DNA of 26,345 nt from Methanosarcina sp. UBA289 (GCA_002496565.1 DAKJ01000014.1:1-26345); one strand, 5' to 3'. Positions 1-7,487 are shown, counted from the stretch's first letter. Numbers and translations are program-made. Notes: a model not told the origin generated them from the sequence alone.

Positions 1-324
1 ATAAGTTGCGTTGAAGACTATAGTTTGCAAAATTCATAGTTCTGAAAAATTAGACTAATTTTATGACGACATCAAATATAATCATATGTATAAAATTCTT
101 ATTATAAATTCCTCGCATTTAATATATCGCTCACTTATAGTATTACTAAGCTAATAAAAGTCGAAAATCCTTGTAAATTTATAAAACATGCTCTCAATGT
201 TTATTGCATTTCGAAAATAAATGCAAGTTTAAAACGGAACTTAATCTTTTACCTTAAGCTGCAAAAACGGATTTGGAAAATAACAGCATAAAATTATGTT
301 AATTAAATAACAAGATGGGGAGTG
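1..324. other. AT-rich spacer without a gene
   Basis: Very AT-rich sequence with stops in all frames and no convincing coding frame. The last 40 bases contain TTAATTAAATA-like tracts that could act as a TATA element for the following gene, but they lie close to its start codon, so the promoter is not placed with confidence. Nothing else was recognised. Confidence 0.5.
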
Positions 325-957
325 ATGGAAATAAAAAGAAAAATATTTGACAGAAAAAAAATGACGTTGTTTCTTTTGCTAGTGCTTTCTTTTTTATTAC
401 CTGTAGCGGTTGCAGCAGCAGCTGAGAACCCGACAATTGATACCCTTAACCTTGGGTCGCACCCGGGGAATGTAGCTAACATTGGGCCAGGATCCGGAAA
501 AACCACAAACATTGGACATGAAGCTGGGAGCTACGTCAATAGTGGGCCGAACGCAGGGACTACAAATAACATTGGACCGAAAACAGGAAATACCTATAAT
601 ACTGGACCCAACCCGGGAAATTCCTTTACTGCGCCTTCCAAAAATTCAGGGATTAATGCAGGGGCGACTATTAATAGAGGGATAGACTCAGGACAAACTT
701 TCAATAGAGGGATAAATGCTGGAGCCACACAAAGCCGTGGACCGTTTGCAGGAGCAACAATTAACATAGGACCGTTTGCAGGAGCAACAGTAAACCTTGC
801 ACCAAACGCAGGAGCAACAATTAATAGAGGATCTGACTCAGAAAGCTCTGATTCAGGATGCACATGTAATTTTGGCCCGAATGCTGGAAGTACTATAACT
901 TGGGGACCATGGGGACAATGGGGACCATGGGGACAATGGCCCCCAATCTTCGATTAA
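325..957 (+). CDS. Secreted decapeptide-repeat protein
   Basis: Predicted exported protein of 210 residues; no function recognised. Residues 1-33 form a classical signal peptide: a basic N-terminus (KRKIFDRKK), a leucine-rich core and an AVAAAA cleavage region. The mature chain is almost wholly a ten-residue repeat, about 14 copies, with consensus roughly x-N-x-G-P-N-A-G-A-T, for example INIGPFAGAT and FNRGINAGAT. It is interrupted by a Ser/Asp-rich stretch with a CTC motif and ends in a Trp/Gly/Pro tail (two WGPWGQ units). The regular Gly, Asn and hydrophobic spacing suggests a small beta-solenoid or fibrous surface protein (inference). The ATG at 325 is used. A GTG directly before it at 322 is also possible, because the GGGGAG site lies very close. 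The hairpin downstream ends the transcript. Confidence 0.75.
   Translation: MEIKRKIFDRKKMTLFLLLVLSFLLPVAVAAAAENPTIDTLNLGSHPGNVANIGPGSGKTTNIGHEAGSYVNSGPNAGTTNNIGPKTGNTYNTGPNPGNSFTAPSKNSGINAGATINRGIDSGQTFNRGINAGATQSRGPFAGATINIGPFAGATVNLAPNAGATINRGSDSESSDSGCTCNFGPNAGSTITWGPWGQWGPWGQWPPIFD
741..830 (+). repeat. Three 30-bp in-frame repeats
   Basis: Two almost identical 30-base units begin at 741 and 771 (ACCGTTTGCAGGAGCAACA) and a more diverged third at 801. Each encodes one decapeptide of the surrounding repeat protein. The similarity at DNA level, including silent sites, indicates recent duplication by slippage or unequal crossing over. Confidence 0.75.
903..938 (+). repeat. Perfect 18-bp tandem duplication encoding WGPWGQ
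   Basis: Two exact copies of an 18-base unit (GGGACCATGGGGACAATG) lie head to tail near the 3' end of the repeat-protein gene and encode the Trp-rich tail. The unit differs in sequence from the 30-bp repeats upstream. Confidence 0.8.
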
Positions 958-1030
958 GAAAATTAAAATAAATTTCGTAAATAGAATTACTCTGTGTAAG
1001 ATAAATCTATAGAAGAGTGAGTAGAAAGCC

Positions 1031-1090
1031 TGCAGTGATAGGGAGCATGAAAGGAAAATTTTGTATGTTTTCCTTTCCGGCCTTACTGCA
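1031..1090. terminator. Nested hairpin after the repeat-protein gene
   Basis: A perfect 10-bp stem (GAAAGGAAAA at 1049-1058 with TTTTCCTTTC at 1068-1077, 9-nt loop) sits inside an outer 6-bp pairing (TGCAGT at 1031 with ACTGCA at 1085). It lies 74 bases after the plus-strand gene and at the end of the minus-strand coding remnant, so it could end transcription from either side. It could also be the boundary of an inserted segment. Confidence 0.5.
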
Positions 1091-1094
1091 TAGA

Positions 1095-1422
1095 GTAAGC
1101 AGATATGCCAGGGAGAGGTTTGATAGTTGATTACTATATCCTGAGCGAAGACCGGGTTTTTATCGGGAGCGCGGGAGAGAACTATTTTTTCTTTGCGGAC
1201 CCGGTTACAATAGGTTTGGAAGAGTTCGTCTATTTCTTGTTTGATGGTGTTAGTATAGACGAATTCTTTAGTTTCTTTGTTATAATATCCGAATTTACTT
1301 ATTCTGTTTAATTTTAGGCTGGCTTCGAGTCTTTCAGGACAGGCTCTTTTTAGACCGTTAAGTTTTTCGTACTGTGTATTGCTTTCGTTTTTGGTTTTGG
1401 GTGAGCTTTGCTTATTCAGGAT
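1095..1422 (-). pseudogene. Startless coding remnant, family unknown
   Basis: On the minus strand a frame stays open for over 100 codons after a TAA at 1423-1425, with protein-like composition. It includes LNGLKRACPERLEASLKLNR, GYYNKETKEFVYTNTIKQ and SRAPDKNPVFAQDIVINYQ. There is no ATG, GTG or TTG near its beginning and no Shine-Dalgarno site. The reading loses protein character near 1090, where the nested hairpin begins. I read it as the internal or C-terminal remnant of a larger gene. The family was not recognised. The short open frame on the plus strand over the same bases is judged to be its shadow. Confidence 0.4.
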
Positions 1423-1493
1423 TTAAATTGTATAATTATTCGAAAGAAAAGAATTAGATATAAGATATGACTCACATACTTGCGGAAAAAGTT

Positions 1494-1550
1494 AACTATG
1501 TATAAACCATATTATGATTGTTTAACCTATTTAGATGAAGTTTAGGGGAT
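1494..1550 (+). promoter_or_regulatory. Probable TATA box and Shine-Dalgarno of the TGT-like gene
   Basis: A TATAAA at 1501-1506 in AT-rich sequence is followed by AGGGGAT at 1544-1550, three bases before the ATG at 1554. The spacing fits an archaeal TATA box with transcription starting near 1527 and a short leader. Confidence 0.4.
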
Positions 1551-1553
1551 AAT

Positions 1554-2657
1554 ATGGCTATAGACATCAAAAATAGAGATATGGGTGGTAGAGAAGGGAG
1601 TCTAAATATTAATGGTATAAAAATACAAACTCCTGATTATTTACCGAATCAAAAAGATATTACTAGTCTAATTGACTCATCATTTGTAAACAACAGTAAT
1701 TTTCCAAATATAGATGTAGGGGTATATACTCAATGGATAGATAAACAAACACTGCTATTAATTTCGGGGAACTTAGATGAATATAACAAAGTTAAGAAAT
1801 CCATTAACTCTGGTCTCAAACCAATGAAAGATGCCGGAGTTAAAAGGAAACTTCTTCATTTCGAGTTCGGTAGTGATGTAGAAACGCTATCTGGACAGGA
1901 AGTAGATATTTTACTTCAATTACAAGACGATGTAGGTGCAGATGTTATTGAAATACCCAACTTATTTTCTACAGAAGAGTATAAAACCGTTTTAGATCGA
2001 GCTTATGAATGGAAACATTTTGAAGGCATCGGAAAAGAGTTGATGGGAATAGCTAATGAGGGGTTTGACATCAACTTGTTAAGGAACAAAACTGATATAA
2101 TTAGTTGTATTGGAGCAAGTTTAAGACGTGAGAATCGACCACTATTGTTTGCAATCAAAAATCAACTAAGCCCGATGAATATCTGGGTACATGCATTTTC
2201 AGTTCCTAGATCTTTCAGAGTAGTTAATTGGGATGGAACAATGAGTGTATTACTAAATTACTACGGAATAGACACGATGAATACTGGAATAGCTCACCCC
2301 AATAGTGCAAAAAGATTTGGAATCCAGATGGGGTGTATGACCGATAAGCAAAAGATTGAACAATCACTTGAGTCTAGATACTTTAATCCGGTTGACTATA
2401 GTACATTCAAATGTAAAAATATAAAAAATCATTTGAAATTAAATACGTTTTGCAATTGTCCAATTTGCCAGAATAATAGTATTGACACTATATTACAGGA
2501 TGTTGACACGGTATATGCAAATTTCCGTGCTCATGAGGTATTTTCTTATAAGAAAGAATCCAGTAATTATCAAAATGAAATTGGGAAAAATGTATCAGAT
2601 GATTATTTCAACTCAAAGAAATATGCAAAAGAAATCGCGGTTCTTTATGGAGTTTAA
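1554..2657 (+). CDS. Divergent tRNA-guanine transglycosylase / DpdA-like protein
   Basis: 367 residues. The N-terminus (GGREGSLNINGIKIQTPDYLP) resembles the TGT opening in which a short strand pair leads into a TP-x-[FY]-x-P segment. The middle (QLQDDVGADVIEIP) resembles the TGT segment before its active-site loops. The C-terminus carries a zinc site of the TGT kind, C300-x-C302-x2-C305-x21-H327, with spacing close to archaeal enzymes. Family members exchange guanine for a 7-deazaguanine in tRNA (queuosine, archaeosine) or, as DpdA, in DNA. Where TGTs have G-x-D-x-F-D with the catalytic Asp last, this protein has GID240-TMN243, so the nucleophile position appears to be Asn. No clear DSG motif for the first Asp is visible. 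The gene is more AT-rich than the housekeeping genes and ends overlapping a convergent small gene by four bases, suggesting transfer. Fold is fairly sure; substrate unknown. Confidence 0.6.
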   Translation: MAIDIKNRDMGGREGSLNINGIKIQTPDYLPNQKDITSLIDSSFVNNSNFPNIDVGVYTQWIDKQTLLLISGNLDEYNKVKKSINSGLKPMKDAGVKRKLLHFEFGSDVETLSGQEVDILLQLQDDVGADVIEIPNLFSTEEYKTVLDRAYEWKHFEGIGKELMGIANEGFDINLLRNKTDIISCIGASLRRENRPLLFAIKNQLSPMNIWVHAFSVPRSFRVVNWDGTMSVLLNYYGIDTMNTGIAHPNSAKRFGIQMGCMTDKQKIEQSLESRYFNPVDYSTFKCKNIKNHLKLNTFCNCPICQNNSIDTILQDVDTVYANFRAHEVFSYKKESSNYQNEIGKNVSDDYFNSKKYAKEIAVLYGV

Positions 2658-2986
2658 TCTAGTAAAATATTACAATTAAACATCATTTCAAACTCTTCAA
2701 ATTCTTCTTTTTTCATGTTAACATTATTTTTAGGGACAGTTATAATCGACGTAAACTCCCTTTGTAGATACATTAGAGATTCAAGTATCCATTTTTCGGA
2801 AATTGGATTTTTAGGAATTATCCGAATCAATAATAACTCAGTATCATCTTTTATTTTTCGTTTTATGTCGTGCTTAACTTGAGAATAGTACAAACCAGTC
2901 AGACATTCGGGATCTACTTTTCTTTTAATTATTTGCATTTTAAGTGCAAATTGATTAAAATTGTTATTATATTCCGTCATCACCAT
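2654..2986 (-). CDS. Small hypothetical protein convergent with the TGT-like gene
   Basis: 110 residues, mixed charge, no signal peptide or membrane segment, family not recognised. The ATG at 2986 follows GGGAGAC (complement of 2994-3000) with good spacing; a second ATG two codons later is also possible. The stop overlaps the end of the TGT-like gene by four bases tail to tail, and base composition is equally AT-rich, so the two may have arrived together. The C-terminal third (KKEEFEEFEMMFNCNILLD) is acidic. It could be a partner of the TGT-like protein or unrelated cargo; nothing in the sequence decides this. Confidence 0.55.
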   Translation of the reverse strand: MVMTEYNNNFNQFALKMQIIKRKVDPECLTGLYYSQVKHDIKRKIKDDTELLLIRIIPKNPISEKWILESLMYLQREFTSIITVPKNNVNMKKEEFEEFEMMFNCNILLD

Positions 2987-3103
2987 TTTAATTGTCTCCC
3001 ATGTTCCGTTGAATCATCTATCTACTTGGCATGATTAAAATTTATCATTTTAATATATCTGTAAATTAAATACATTTTACATTTATTATTATATTCCGTT
3101 TAC

Positions 3104-3333
3104 TCATTTTCTATAGGCTCTAAATAGTAAGCCTGTTATTAGGCTCATGCTTGCCCAGGATAAGCCCACTGTGAGGAGATAGGGAGTACCCTTGTTAATC
3201 CTTCATACCCTACGAAAATAAGGGCTATAATGAGCCAGATAAAGGTTATTTTGTTGGGAACTTTCCGAGTTATAAGGTCTGTGTAGCAGGCTATGAGTAA
3301 AAAGGAAAGAGTGATGAGGGTTTTAATTGTCAT
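3104..3333 (-). pseudogene. Truncated prepilin peptidase (A24 family)
   Basis: The ATG at 3333 follows a good GAGGGAG site. The reading starts MTIKTLITLSFLLIACYTDL and continues ITRKVPNKITF, the N-terminal membrane helix and the D-x(4)-R-x-[IV]-PN signature of type IV prepilin/preflagellin peptidases; that Asp is one of the two catalytic residues. After a second hydrophobic stretch the frame runs into a stop. Shifting one frame near 3205 restores another helix (YLLTVGLSWASMSLITGLLF) before a TGA at 3104. The remainder, including the GxGD motif with the second catalytic Asp, is missing, so it cannot be an active peptidase. Its start overlaps the end of the upstream gene remnant by 11 bases, as in an operon. 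Confidence 0.65.
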
Positions 3334-3964
3334 AGTCTCCCTCTTCGGTTTCTTCTTCGTCGGGTTTTTCGCCATGGTCCTGTTCTCTGGGAATTGCTGC
3401 GCCTGCTGTGATCCCTGCTTCCCGGAACCATTGGGCTTTTTTTCCCGGTATTCGGGAGATCGGAAGTACGGGCTCGTGCAAGGGGAGGTATGAGAGGAGC
3501 CTGCAGGAAAATGGTAAGCCTCTTTTCCTGGGTACTTCATTTTTGTGTTATAGGACTCTTTTTTTGCTGGCTCTGTGTTGGATTTAAGCCGGCTTGCCAG
3601 GTTAAAGCCCCCTGGCAGATTCTTTAACAATGTCTTGTTTCCAGATTTTTTTTCTGAGGGTAAAGGCTCCCTGCGCCTGCGTTTAAGGATAGGGTCTTCT
3701 TCTAGTGATCTTACGGGCTTTGCCTGGAATATGATTACCCTTTCTGCCTGTGTTAGGCTGTCTCTTAGGGATGCCGTGTTATAGCCCCCTGGATGTTTTG
3801 AGGTATGCCTGTGTTATCATGCTGGCAGTCTTGAAGGAGAGATCTAGCTTTTCTGGTTTTACGGCTTTTTCTTTATTGGGCTTGTTAGGCTTTTCTGTGG
3901 CTGGTTTGTGCGAGAATAGGCTTATGCTGTCCTTCCTGTGAGACGATCTGAAGCCGATTAAGGC
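3323..3964 (-). pseudogene. Frameshifted gene of unknown family upstream of the prepilin peptidase
   Basis: Three minus-strand frames join end to end into one protein-like reading. About 3964-3775 gives a Lys/Pro-rich stretch and then LDLSFKTASMITQAYLKTSR. About 3783-3555 gives YNTASLRDSLTQAERVIIFQ, EEDPILKRRRREPLPSEKKS and LLKNLPGGFNLASRLKSN. About 3555-3323 gives LHEPVLPISRIPGKKAQWFR and EAGITAGAAIPREQ, and ends in an acidic tail (DEEETEEGDYDN) with TAA at 3323-3325. Changes of frame near 3780 and 3550 and a stop upstream of 3964 break it. The acidic end overlaps the start of the prepilin peptidase. I do not recognise the family. Mostly hydrophilic, no membrane segment seen. Confidence 0.45.
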
Positions 3965-4079
3965 TGATTATTACACCCTTGAGAAAATATCGTTTAGTAA
4001 GGCTTCTAATTGACTCGGCTTTTTTTGTTTTTTCTGAGAGTGTGCCTGAACAGGTCCAGTTTCGTATTCCTGTTGCCCA

Positions 4080-4806
4080 ATACATAGCCCCGTGTTGGGG
4101 ACTCATTGATTTTTCGAGGTAGCCCTGGAGATAGTCACCTACGGTTTTTCCTGCGGCTTCGAGAGGGCAGGACCGGGACCATTGCCAGCCATATACCGGG
4201 TCGTTCCGCCTGTACTTTGAAAATGCAGATTCCGCGATTTTTTCTGCATCCAGGCAAATACATTTAAGAGCCTTCACCCTTTCAGAAAAGCCTTCTGGAC
4301 TCTTCTTTGGATATTTCATAGGAGACCCATTAAATGCCTGAAAACAAATTTCAGGCGCTGTTTCCTTTACTTTTTCCCTGAAAACTTCATTTTTACCAGA
4401 AAAGTATCCACATCCAGGATTTTGGGAATTATGTTCCAGGACTGCATGGAAATGCTTTTTCCTGTAAGTTTTTTATTGATCTCACAGGCTTCTCATAACT
4501 TTCCGCATATACCACTTCCCTGCATGGCACCGGAAAAATATTGGACTTTCGGGCTTTCAGGATGTGGCGTGCTACTTTATCAGAGATCCACTCCTCGAAG
4601 CCTCCGTTTTTTAAGCCGATAGGGATGTCAATCAGGATAAGGGGATCAGCCTGTCCGTAATTGTTATCCAGGAAATCAATAAGGGACGAAAAATTTGGAA
4701 AAAGCCCAATTTCCCACTCGCAATTTTGATCATGTCCGACAGCCAGGAACACTGCAAACCACCCGGCTCGACAGCCGTCAACCCCGACAAATACCTCTTT
4801 GTTCAC
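4080..4806 (-). pseudogene. DUF429 family protein, broken by two single-base deletions
   Basis: The GTG at 4806 begins NKEVFVGVDGCRAGWFAVF, followed by LILIDIPIGL and FPVPCREVVYAESYE, all typical of DUF429, a family with an RNase H-like fold and uncharacterised function. The frame then stops at 4429. Restoring one base near 4492 gives EACEINKKLTGKSISMQSWN and IIPKILDVDTFL. Restoring one A in the T-run at 4390-4394 (plus strand) gives NEVFREKVKETAPEICFQAF and NGSPMKYPKKSPEGFSERVK. Both are the expected family sequence, so two one-base losses inactivated an otherwise well-preserved gene. The C-terminal end near 4080 is uncertain, since the reading stops resembling the family after about 4200; that frame remains open to 3885. 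No clear Shine-Dalgarno site precedes the GTG. Confidence 0.7.
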
Positions 4807-4869
4807 ACATGCAAATTGAAATAAAAATTTAAAGCTTTTTGTAGTGGAGATTAGGAAACGCAGTAAAAT

Positions 4870-4960
4870 GATTAATTAATTATAAAAACCTGCGAATCGG
4901 TAAGAATGGAAATAATAAGTAGAATTTCTAGAAAAATGGAAAATTAAAATGAAAAGGAGG
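4870..4960 (+). promoter_or_regulatory. TATA box and Shine-Dalgarno of the EVE-like gene
   Basis: TATAAAAA at 4881-4888 lies in a TTAATTAATTATAA context. AAGGAGG at 4954-4960 is a near-perfect Shine-Dalgarno site six bases before the ATG at 4967. It shows that this ATG, not the one at 4949 that overlaps the site, is the start. Confidence 0.55.
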
Positions 4961-4966
4961 CAGGTT

Positions 4967-5593
4967 ATGAAATTCTGGTTGCTCAAAGCTGCAGGCACCT
5001 TGGAAGATGAAGAGATTATTCTGGAAAACAGTATAATTACAATAGGATGGGCTGAATTCCCGGATTTTTCCGGCATTAAAAACGAAGCGCAGGTAAAGAA
5101 AATAATGCTTGAAAAATTTCCCGGGATGCAGGAAGACCGTAGCTCTGCCTGGGCAGGAGAGATATACTCATTTATCACAAGAATAAAGAAAGGAGACCTT
5201 GTAGCAGTTCCGCTTAAAACAAGGAACGAGATACTTATCGGAAAGGTTACAGGAGATTACGAATACCGACAGCTCAGCGACTTTATCAGTCACGTCAGGA
5301 GTGTGAGATGGCTTAAAACGCTCCCGAAAGGAGATTTCGAGGAAGAATGTGATCTTGACCTCAGTTCTCCTGAGACACTTTCCCTTATAGAATCAGGCCC
5401 TGAAAAATTTTCAGATATATCCGAGACAAAACCCTTGGGAGTCCTTCTTGAAGAACTTAATTTTGCCCTTGATGAACTTGGCTCCCTGAAAGAAAGGCTG
5501 CTTGAGCTTACATACATGCTGGCTGAGACTGAAGATATCTCCGAAGTCCGAAAAATAGCAGCCGATATGGAAAAAATGTTGAGAGATAAATGA
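4967..5593 (+). CDS. Stand-alone EVE-like domain protein (Mrr-type N-terminal domain)
   Basis: 208 residues. Positions 1-130 match the N-terminal module found on Mrr-like restriction endonucleases and relatives: MKFWLLKAAGTLEDEEIILE, then ITIGWAEFPDFSG, WAGEIYSFITRIKKGDLVAV, ILIGKVTGDYEYR and HVRSVRWL. This PUA/EVE-like fold is thought to recognise modified bases. In most such proteins a nuclease or other effector follows. Here there is only a charged helical tail (about 150-208) likely to form a coiled coil, and no catalytic motif. It could be a reader that recruits a partner, or the remains of a larger protein. Its nearest upstream plus-strand gene is the TGT-like one, 2.3 kb away across a decayed operon; whether they act together is speculative. 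Confidence 0.7.
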   Translation: MKFWLLKAAGTLEDEEIILENSIITIGWAEFPDFSGIKNEAQVKKIMLEKFPGMQEDRSSAWAGEIYSFITRIKKGDLVAVPLKTRNEILIGKVTGDYEYRQLSDFISHVRSVRWLKTLPKGDFEEECDLDLSSPETLSLIESGPEKFSDISETKPLGVLLEELNFALDELGSLKERLLELTYMLAETEDISEVRKIAADMEKMLRDK

Positions 5594-5596
5594 AGA

Positions 5597-5692
5597 ATCG
5601 AATAGAATCGAATAGAGTCGAATAGAATAGAAGAGGGAAGAAAAGGAGAGGAGAAAAGATGAAATAAAATAAAATAAAATAAAATAAAATAA
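5597..5692. repeat. Simple repeats between convergent genes
   Basis: Two short tandem arrays fill the gap between the EVE-like gene and pheT. Variants of GAATCGAATA lie at about 5597-5630, and a run of five-base AAAAT/AAATA units at about 5663-5692. No coding potential. They may help separate two converging transcripts, or be slippage products. Confidence 0.7.
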
Positions 5693-5731
5693 AAGTCTCC
5701 TCTCAATTGAAAATCTAATCTTTAACCAATG

Positions 5732-7360
5732 TTAACCAATAAGGTCATTGAGGTCAAGTTCAAATCCGACAACTGCATATCCGAGGGCAAAATTGCTTAT
5801 GACCTCAGGATGGAATTCTCCGAAGACTCCGAGTTTTTTGCCGTTGACATAGACATCGGCCCGCCTGCCTTCGAGGAATGCGGGGTCTTCTGACTCTTTT
5901 ACTTCATACGGAAGCATCATTTCTCTCATAAGGGCGTCTACAACCTCATAAATCTCGGTAAAGTTAGCCTGAGGGTGAATCGAGACTGCAGCTACATGCT
6001 GGCCGGTTATTTCGTTATTTACTACCTCGCCGAATTCAAAAATCTTTTGAGGCAATTCTCTGTGCTGGTTTAAGGCAAGAATTTCAAGAAGGTTCGGAAG
6101 CAGGGTTGTCCTGATCATTGTCTGATCTTCACTTATCGGGTGGAGGACATAGGTGACATCATCCGTTTTTTGCCTGCGCATATTCTCAAAATTGATTTTT
6201 TCGCTGGTGAGCGTGAAAGGCATGACTTCATAATAGCCAAGCCCTACCATTATATCGTTTACAGGATCGCGAAGCAGGGAAATTGGGTGAGACTTTCCTG
6301 CGGTATAGGTTTCGGGAATACTTACTTTGATGTTTTCGTACCCATAGCCTTTGGCGATATCCTCTACAAGGTCATAGTTATGAAGAATATCGGCCCTGTA
6401 AGCCGGGACTTTTACCTCGATGGTTTCTTCATCAAGGGCTTTTGCCCCAAAGCGCATTCTCTCAAGCTGTTTAACGATTTCTTCTAAAGAGAGTTCCATA
6501 CCTAGAAGGGTTTTTACCTCAGTTTTTGTAAGGAACCTAGTCTTCGGTTCAAGGTCAGGCAGGATAAGTTCTCCGCAGTCTGGCCTGAAAACCCTTACGA
6601 ATTCGATCTGTCCACCTCTTTCCGCAAGGGCGGTAACAACAATGTTCAGGGCGGTGTACACGGCCTCTCCAAGCCCTGTGACATCAATAAATAGGTCGGT
6701 TGTGCGCTCGGTCACACTTGTAAGTGTCCCGTTTATTATAGGCGGGAAGGACAGCACATTATCGTTTGCGTCCAGGATTATCGGGTATTTCTCAAAACCC
6801 CTGACAAGATGAGCAAATCTCGTTCCTTTGGGGTGCTTTTCCAGGATTTCGGTCATGCTCATCTTTTCGGTATAATCAAGCGGCACGAACTCAAAACTCG
6901 GGTCGACTGCCATATACCTGAAAGGCGGCTTAACGTTTGTGAGGTCGTGCACGCCTATAGACACTTTTTTCCTGTTTCTTCCAAGTCCCCAGTGCAGGTC
7001 TTCCTGAAGGTCCATAAGGGATTTTATGGATGAGGATGTGAATTTCATGCCCCTTACGACCGCACATCCAAGAAAAGGCCTGATTTTCAGGATTTCCTCG
7101 CTGACCGAAATTGAAACTTTAGGGGGATTTACTTCATATTCGGACAGTCCGGTCTCAAGGTCCAGGAAACCCCGCATTGCCCTGGCTGCCCCTTCTACAC
7201 TGTAAAGGTCAGGTCTGTCTGGGAAAAATTCAATATCGATATATTCGTCTTCAACCCTTTCGACATCAGCCCCTATCATGGGCACCCTTTTTATGATGGT
7301 TTCCTTATCGGTTCCTGTGAGTTTCTCGAGATCATCGTACTGTAAGGTAATTACTGGCAT
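5732..7360 (-). CDS. pheT: Phenylalanyl-tRNA synthetase, beta subunit
   Basis: Archaeal-type PheRS beta chain, 542 residues, the usual length. With PheS (not in this window) it forms the alpha2-beta2 enzyme that charges tRNA-Phe in the cytoplasm. The start is MPVITLQYDDLEKLTG. A B3/B4 editing-type region with TTDLFIDVTG lies around residues 200-240. The B5 domain follows (FLTKTEVKTLLGMELSLEEI), then the DLVEDIAKGYGYENI motif and the catalytic-like core ending GEFHPEVISNFALGYAVVG. ATG 7360 is chosen because an AAAGGA site precedes it; a TTG 13 codons upstream would precede that site. It is divergent from rnhB. Intact, with no unusual features. Confidence 0.93.
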   Translation of the reverse strand: MPVITLQYDDLEKLTGTDKETIIKRVPMIGADVERVEDEYIDIEFFPDRPDLYSVEGAARAMRGFLDLETGLSEYEVNPPKVSISVSEEILKIRPFLGCAVVRGMKFTSSSIKSLMDLQEDLHWGLGRNRKKVSIGVHDLTNVKPPFRYMAVDPSFEFVPLDYTEKMSMTEILEKHPKGTRFAHLVRGFEKYPIILDANDNVLSFPPIINGTLTSVTERTTDLFIDVTGLGEAVYTALNIVVTALAERGGQIEFVRVFRPDCGELILPDLEPKTRFLTKTEVKTLLGMELSLEEIVKQLERMRFGAKALDEETIEVKVPAYRADILHNYDLVEDIAKGYGYENIKVSIPETYTAGKSHPISLLRDPVNDIMVGLGYYEVMPFTLTSEKINFENMRRQKTDDVTYVLHPISEDQTMIRTTLLPNLLEILALNQHRELPQKIFEFGEVVNNEITGQHVAAVSIHPQANFTEIYEVVDALMREMMLPYEVKESEDPAFLEGRRADVYVNGKKLGVFGEFHPEVISNFALGYAVVGFELDLNDLIG

Positions 7361-7459
7361 TAGTGATTCGTCCTTTAGATATGGATAACTTAACTCCAAA
7401 CATACTCAGCTTCAGATTTAATGTTTTTGTTTAAAGAGGTTTTTGAAGAACCCCAGCGT

Positions 7460-7487
7460 GCCTTTAAGCTATTGAAAGCCTAAAGGC
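7460..7487. other. Short stem in the pheT leader region
   Basis: GCCTTTA (7460-7466) and TAAAGGC (7481-7487) form a perfect 7-bp inverted repeat about 100 bases upstream of pheT, in the pheT/rnhB divergent spacer. It may be a leader hairpin of pheT or nothing. No tRNA or known riboswitch pattern was recognised around it. Confidence 0.25.

Noticed and set aside
1105..1311. Plus-strand 68-codon frame
   Set aside because: It overlaps a longer, more protein-like minus-strand reading and has no ribosome site.
5290..5706. Minus-strand 138-codon frame over the EVE-like gene
   Set aside because: Ser-rich shadow of the real gene plus simple repeats.
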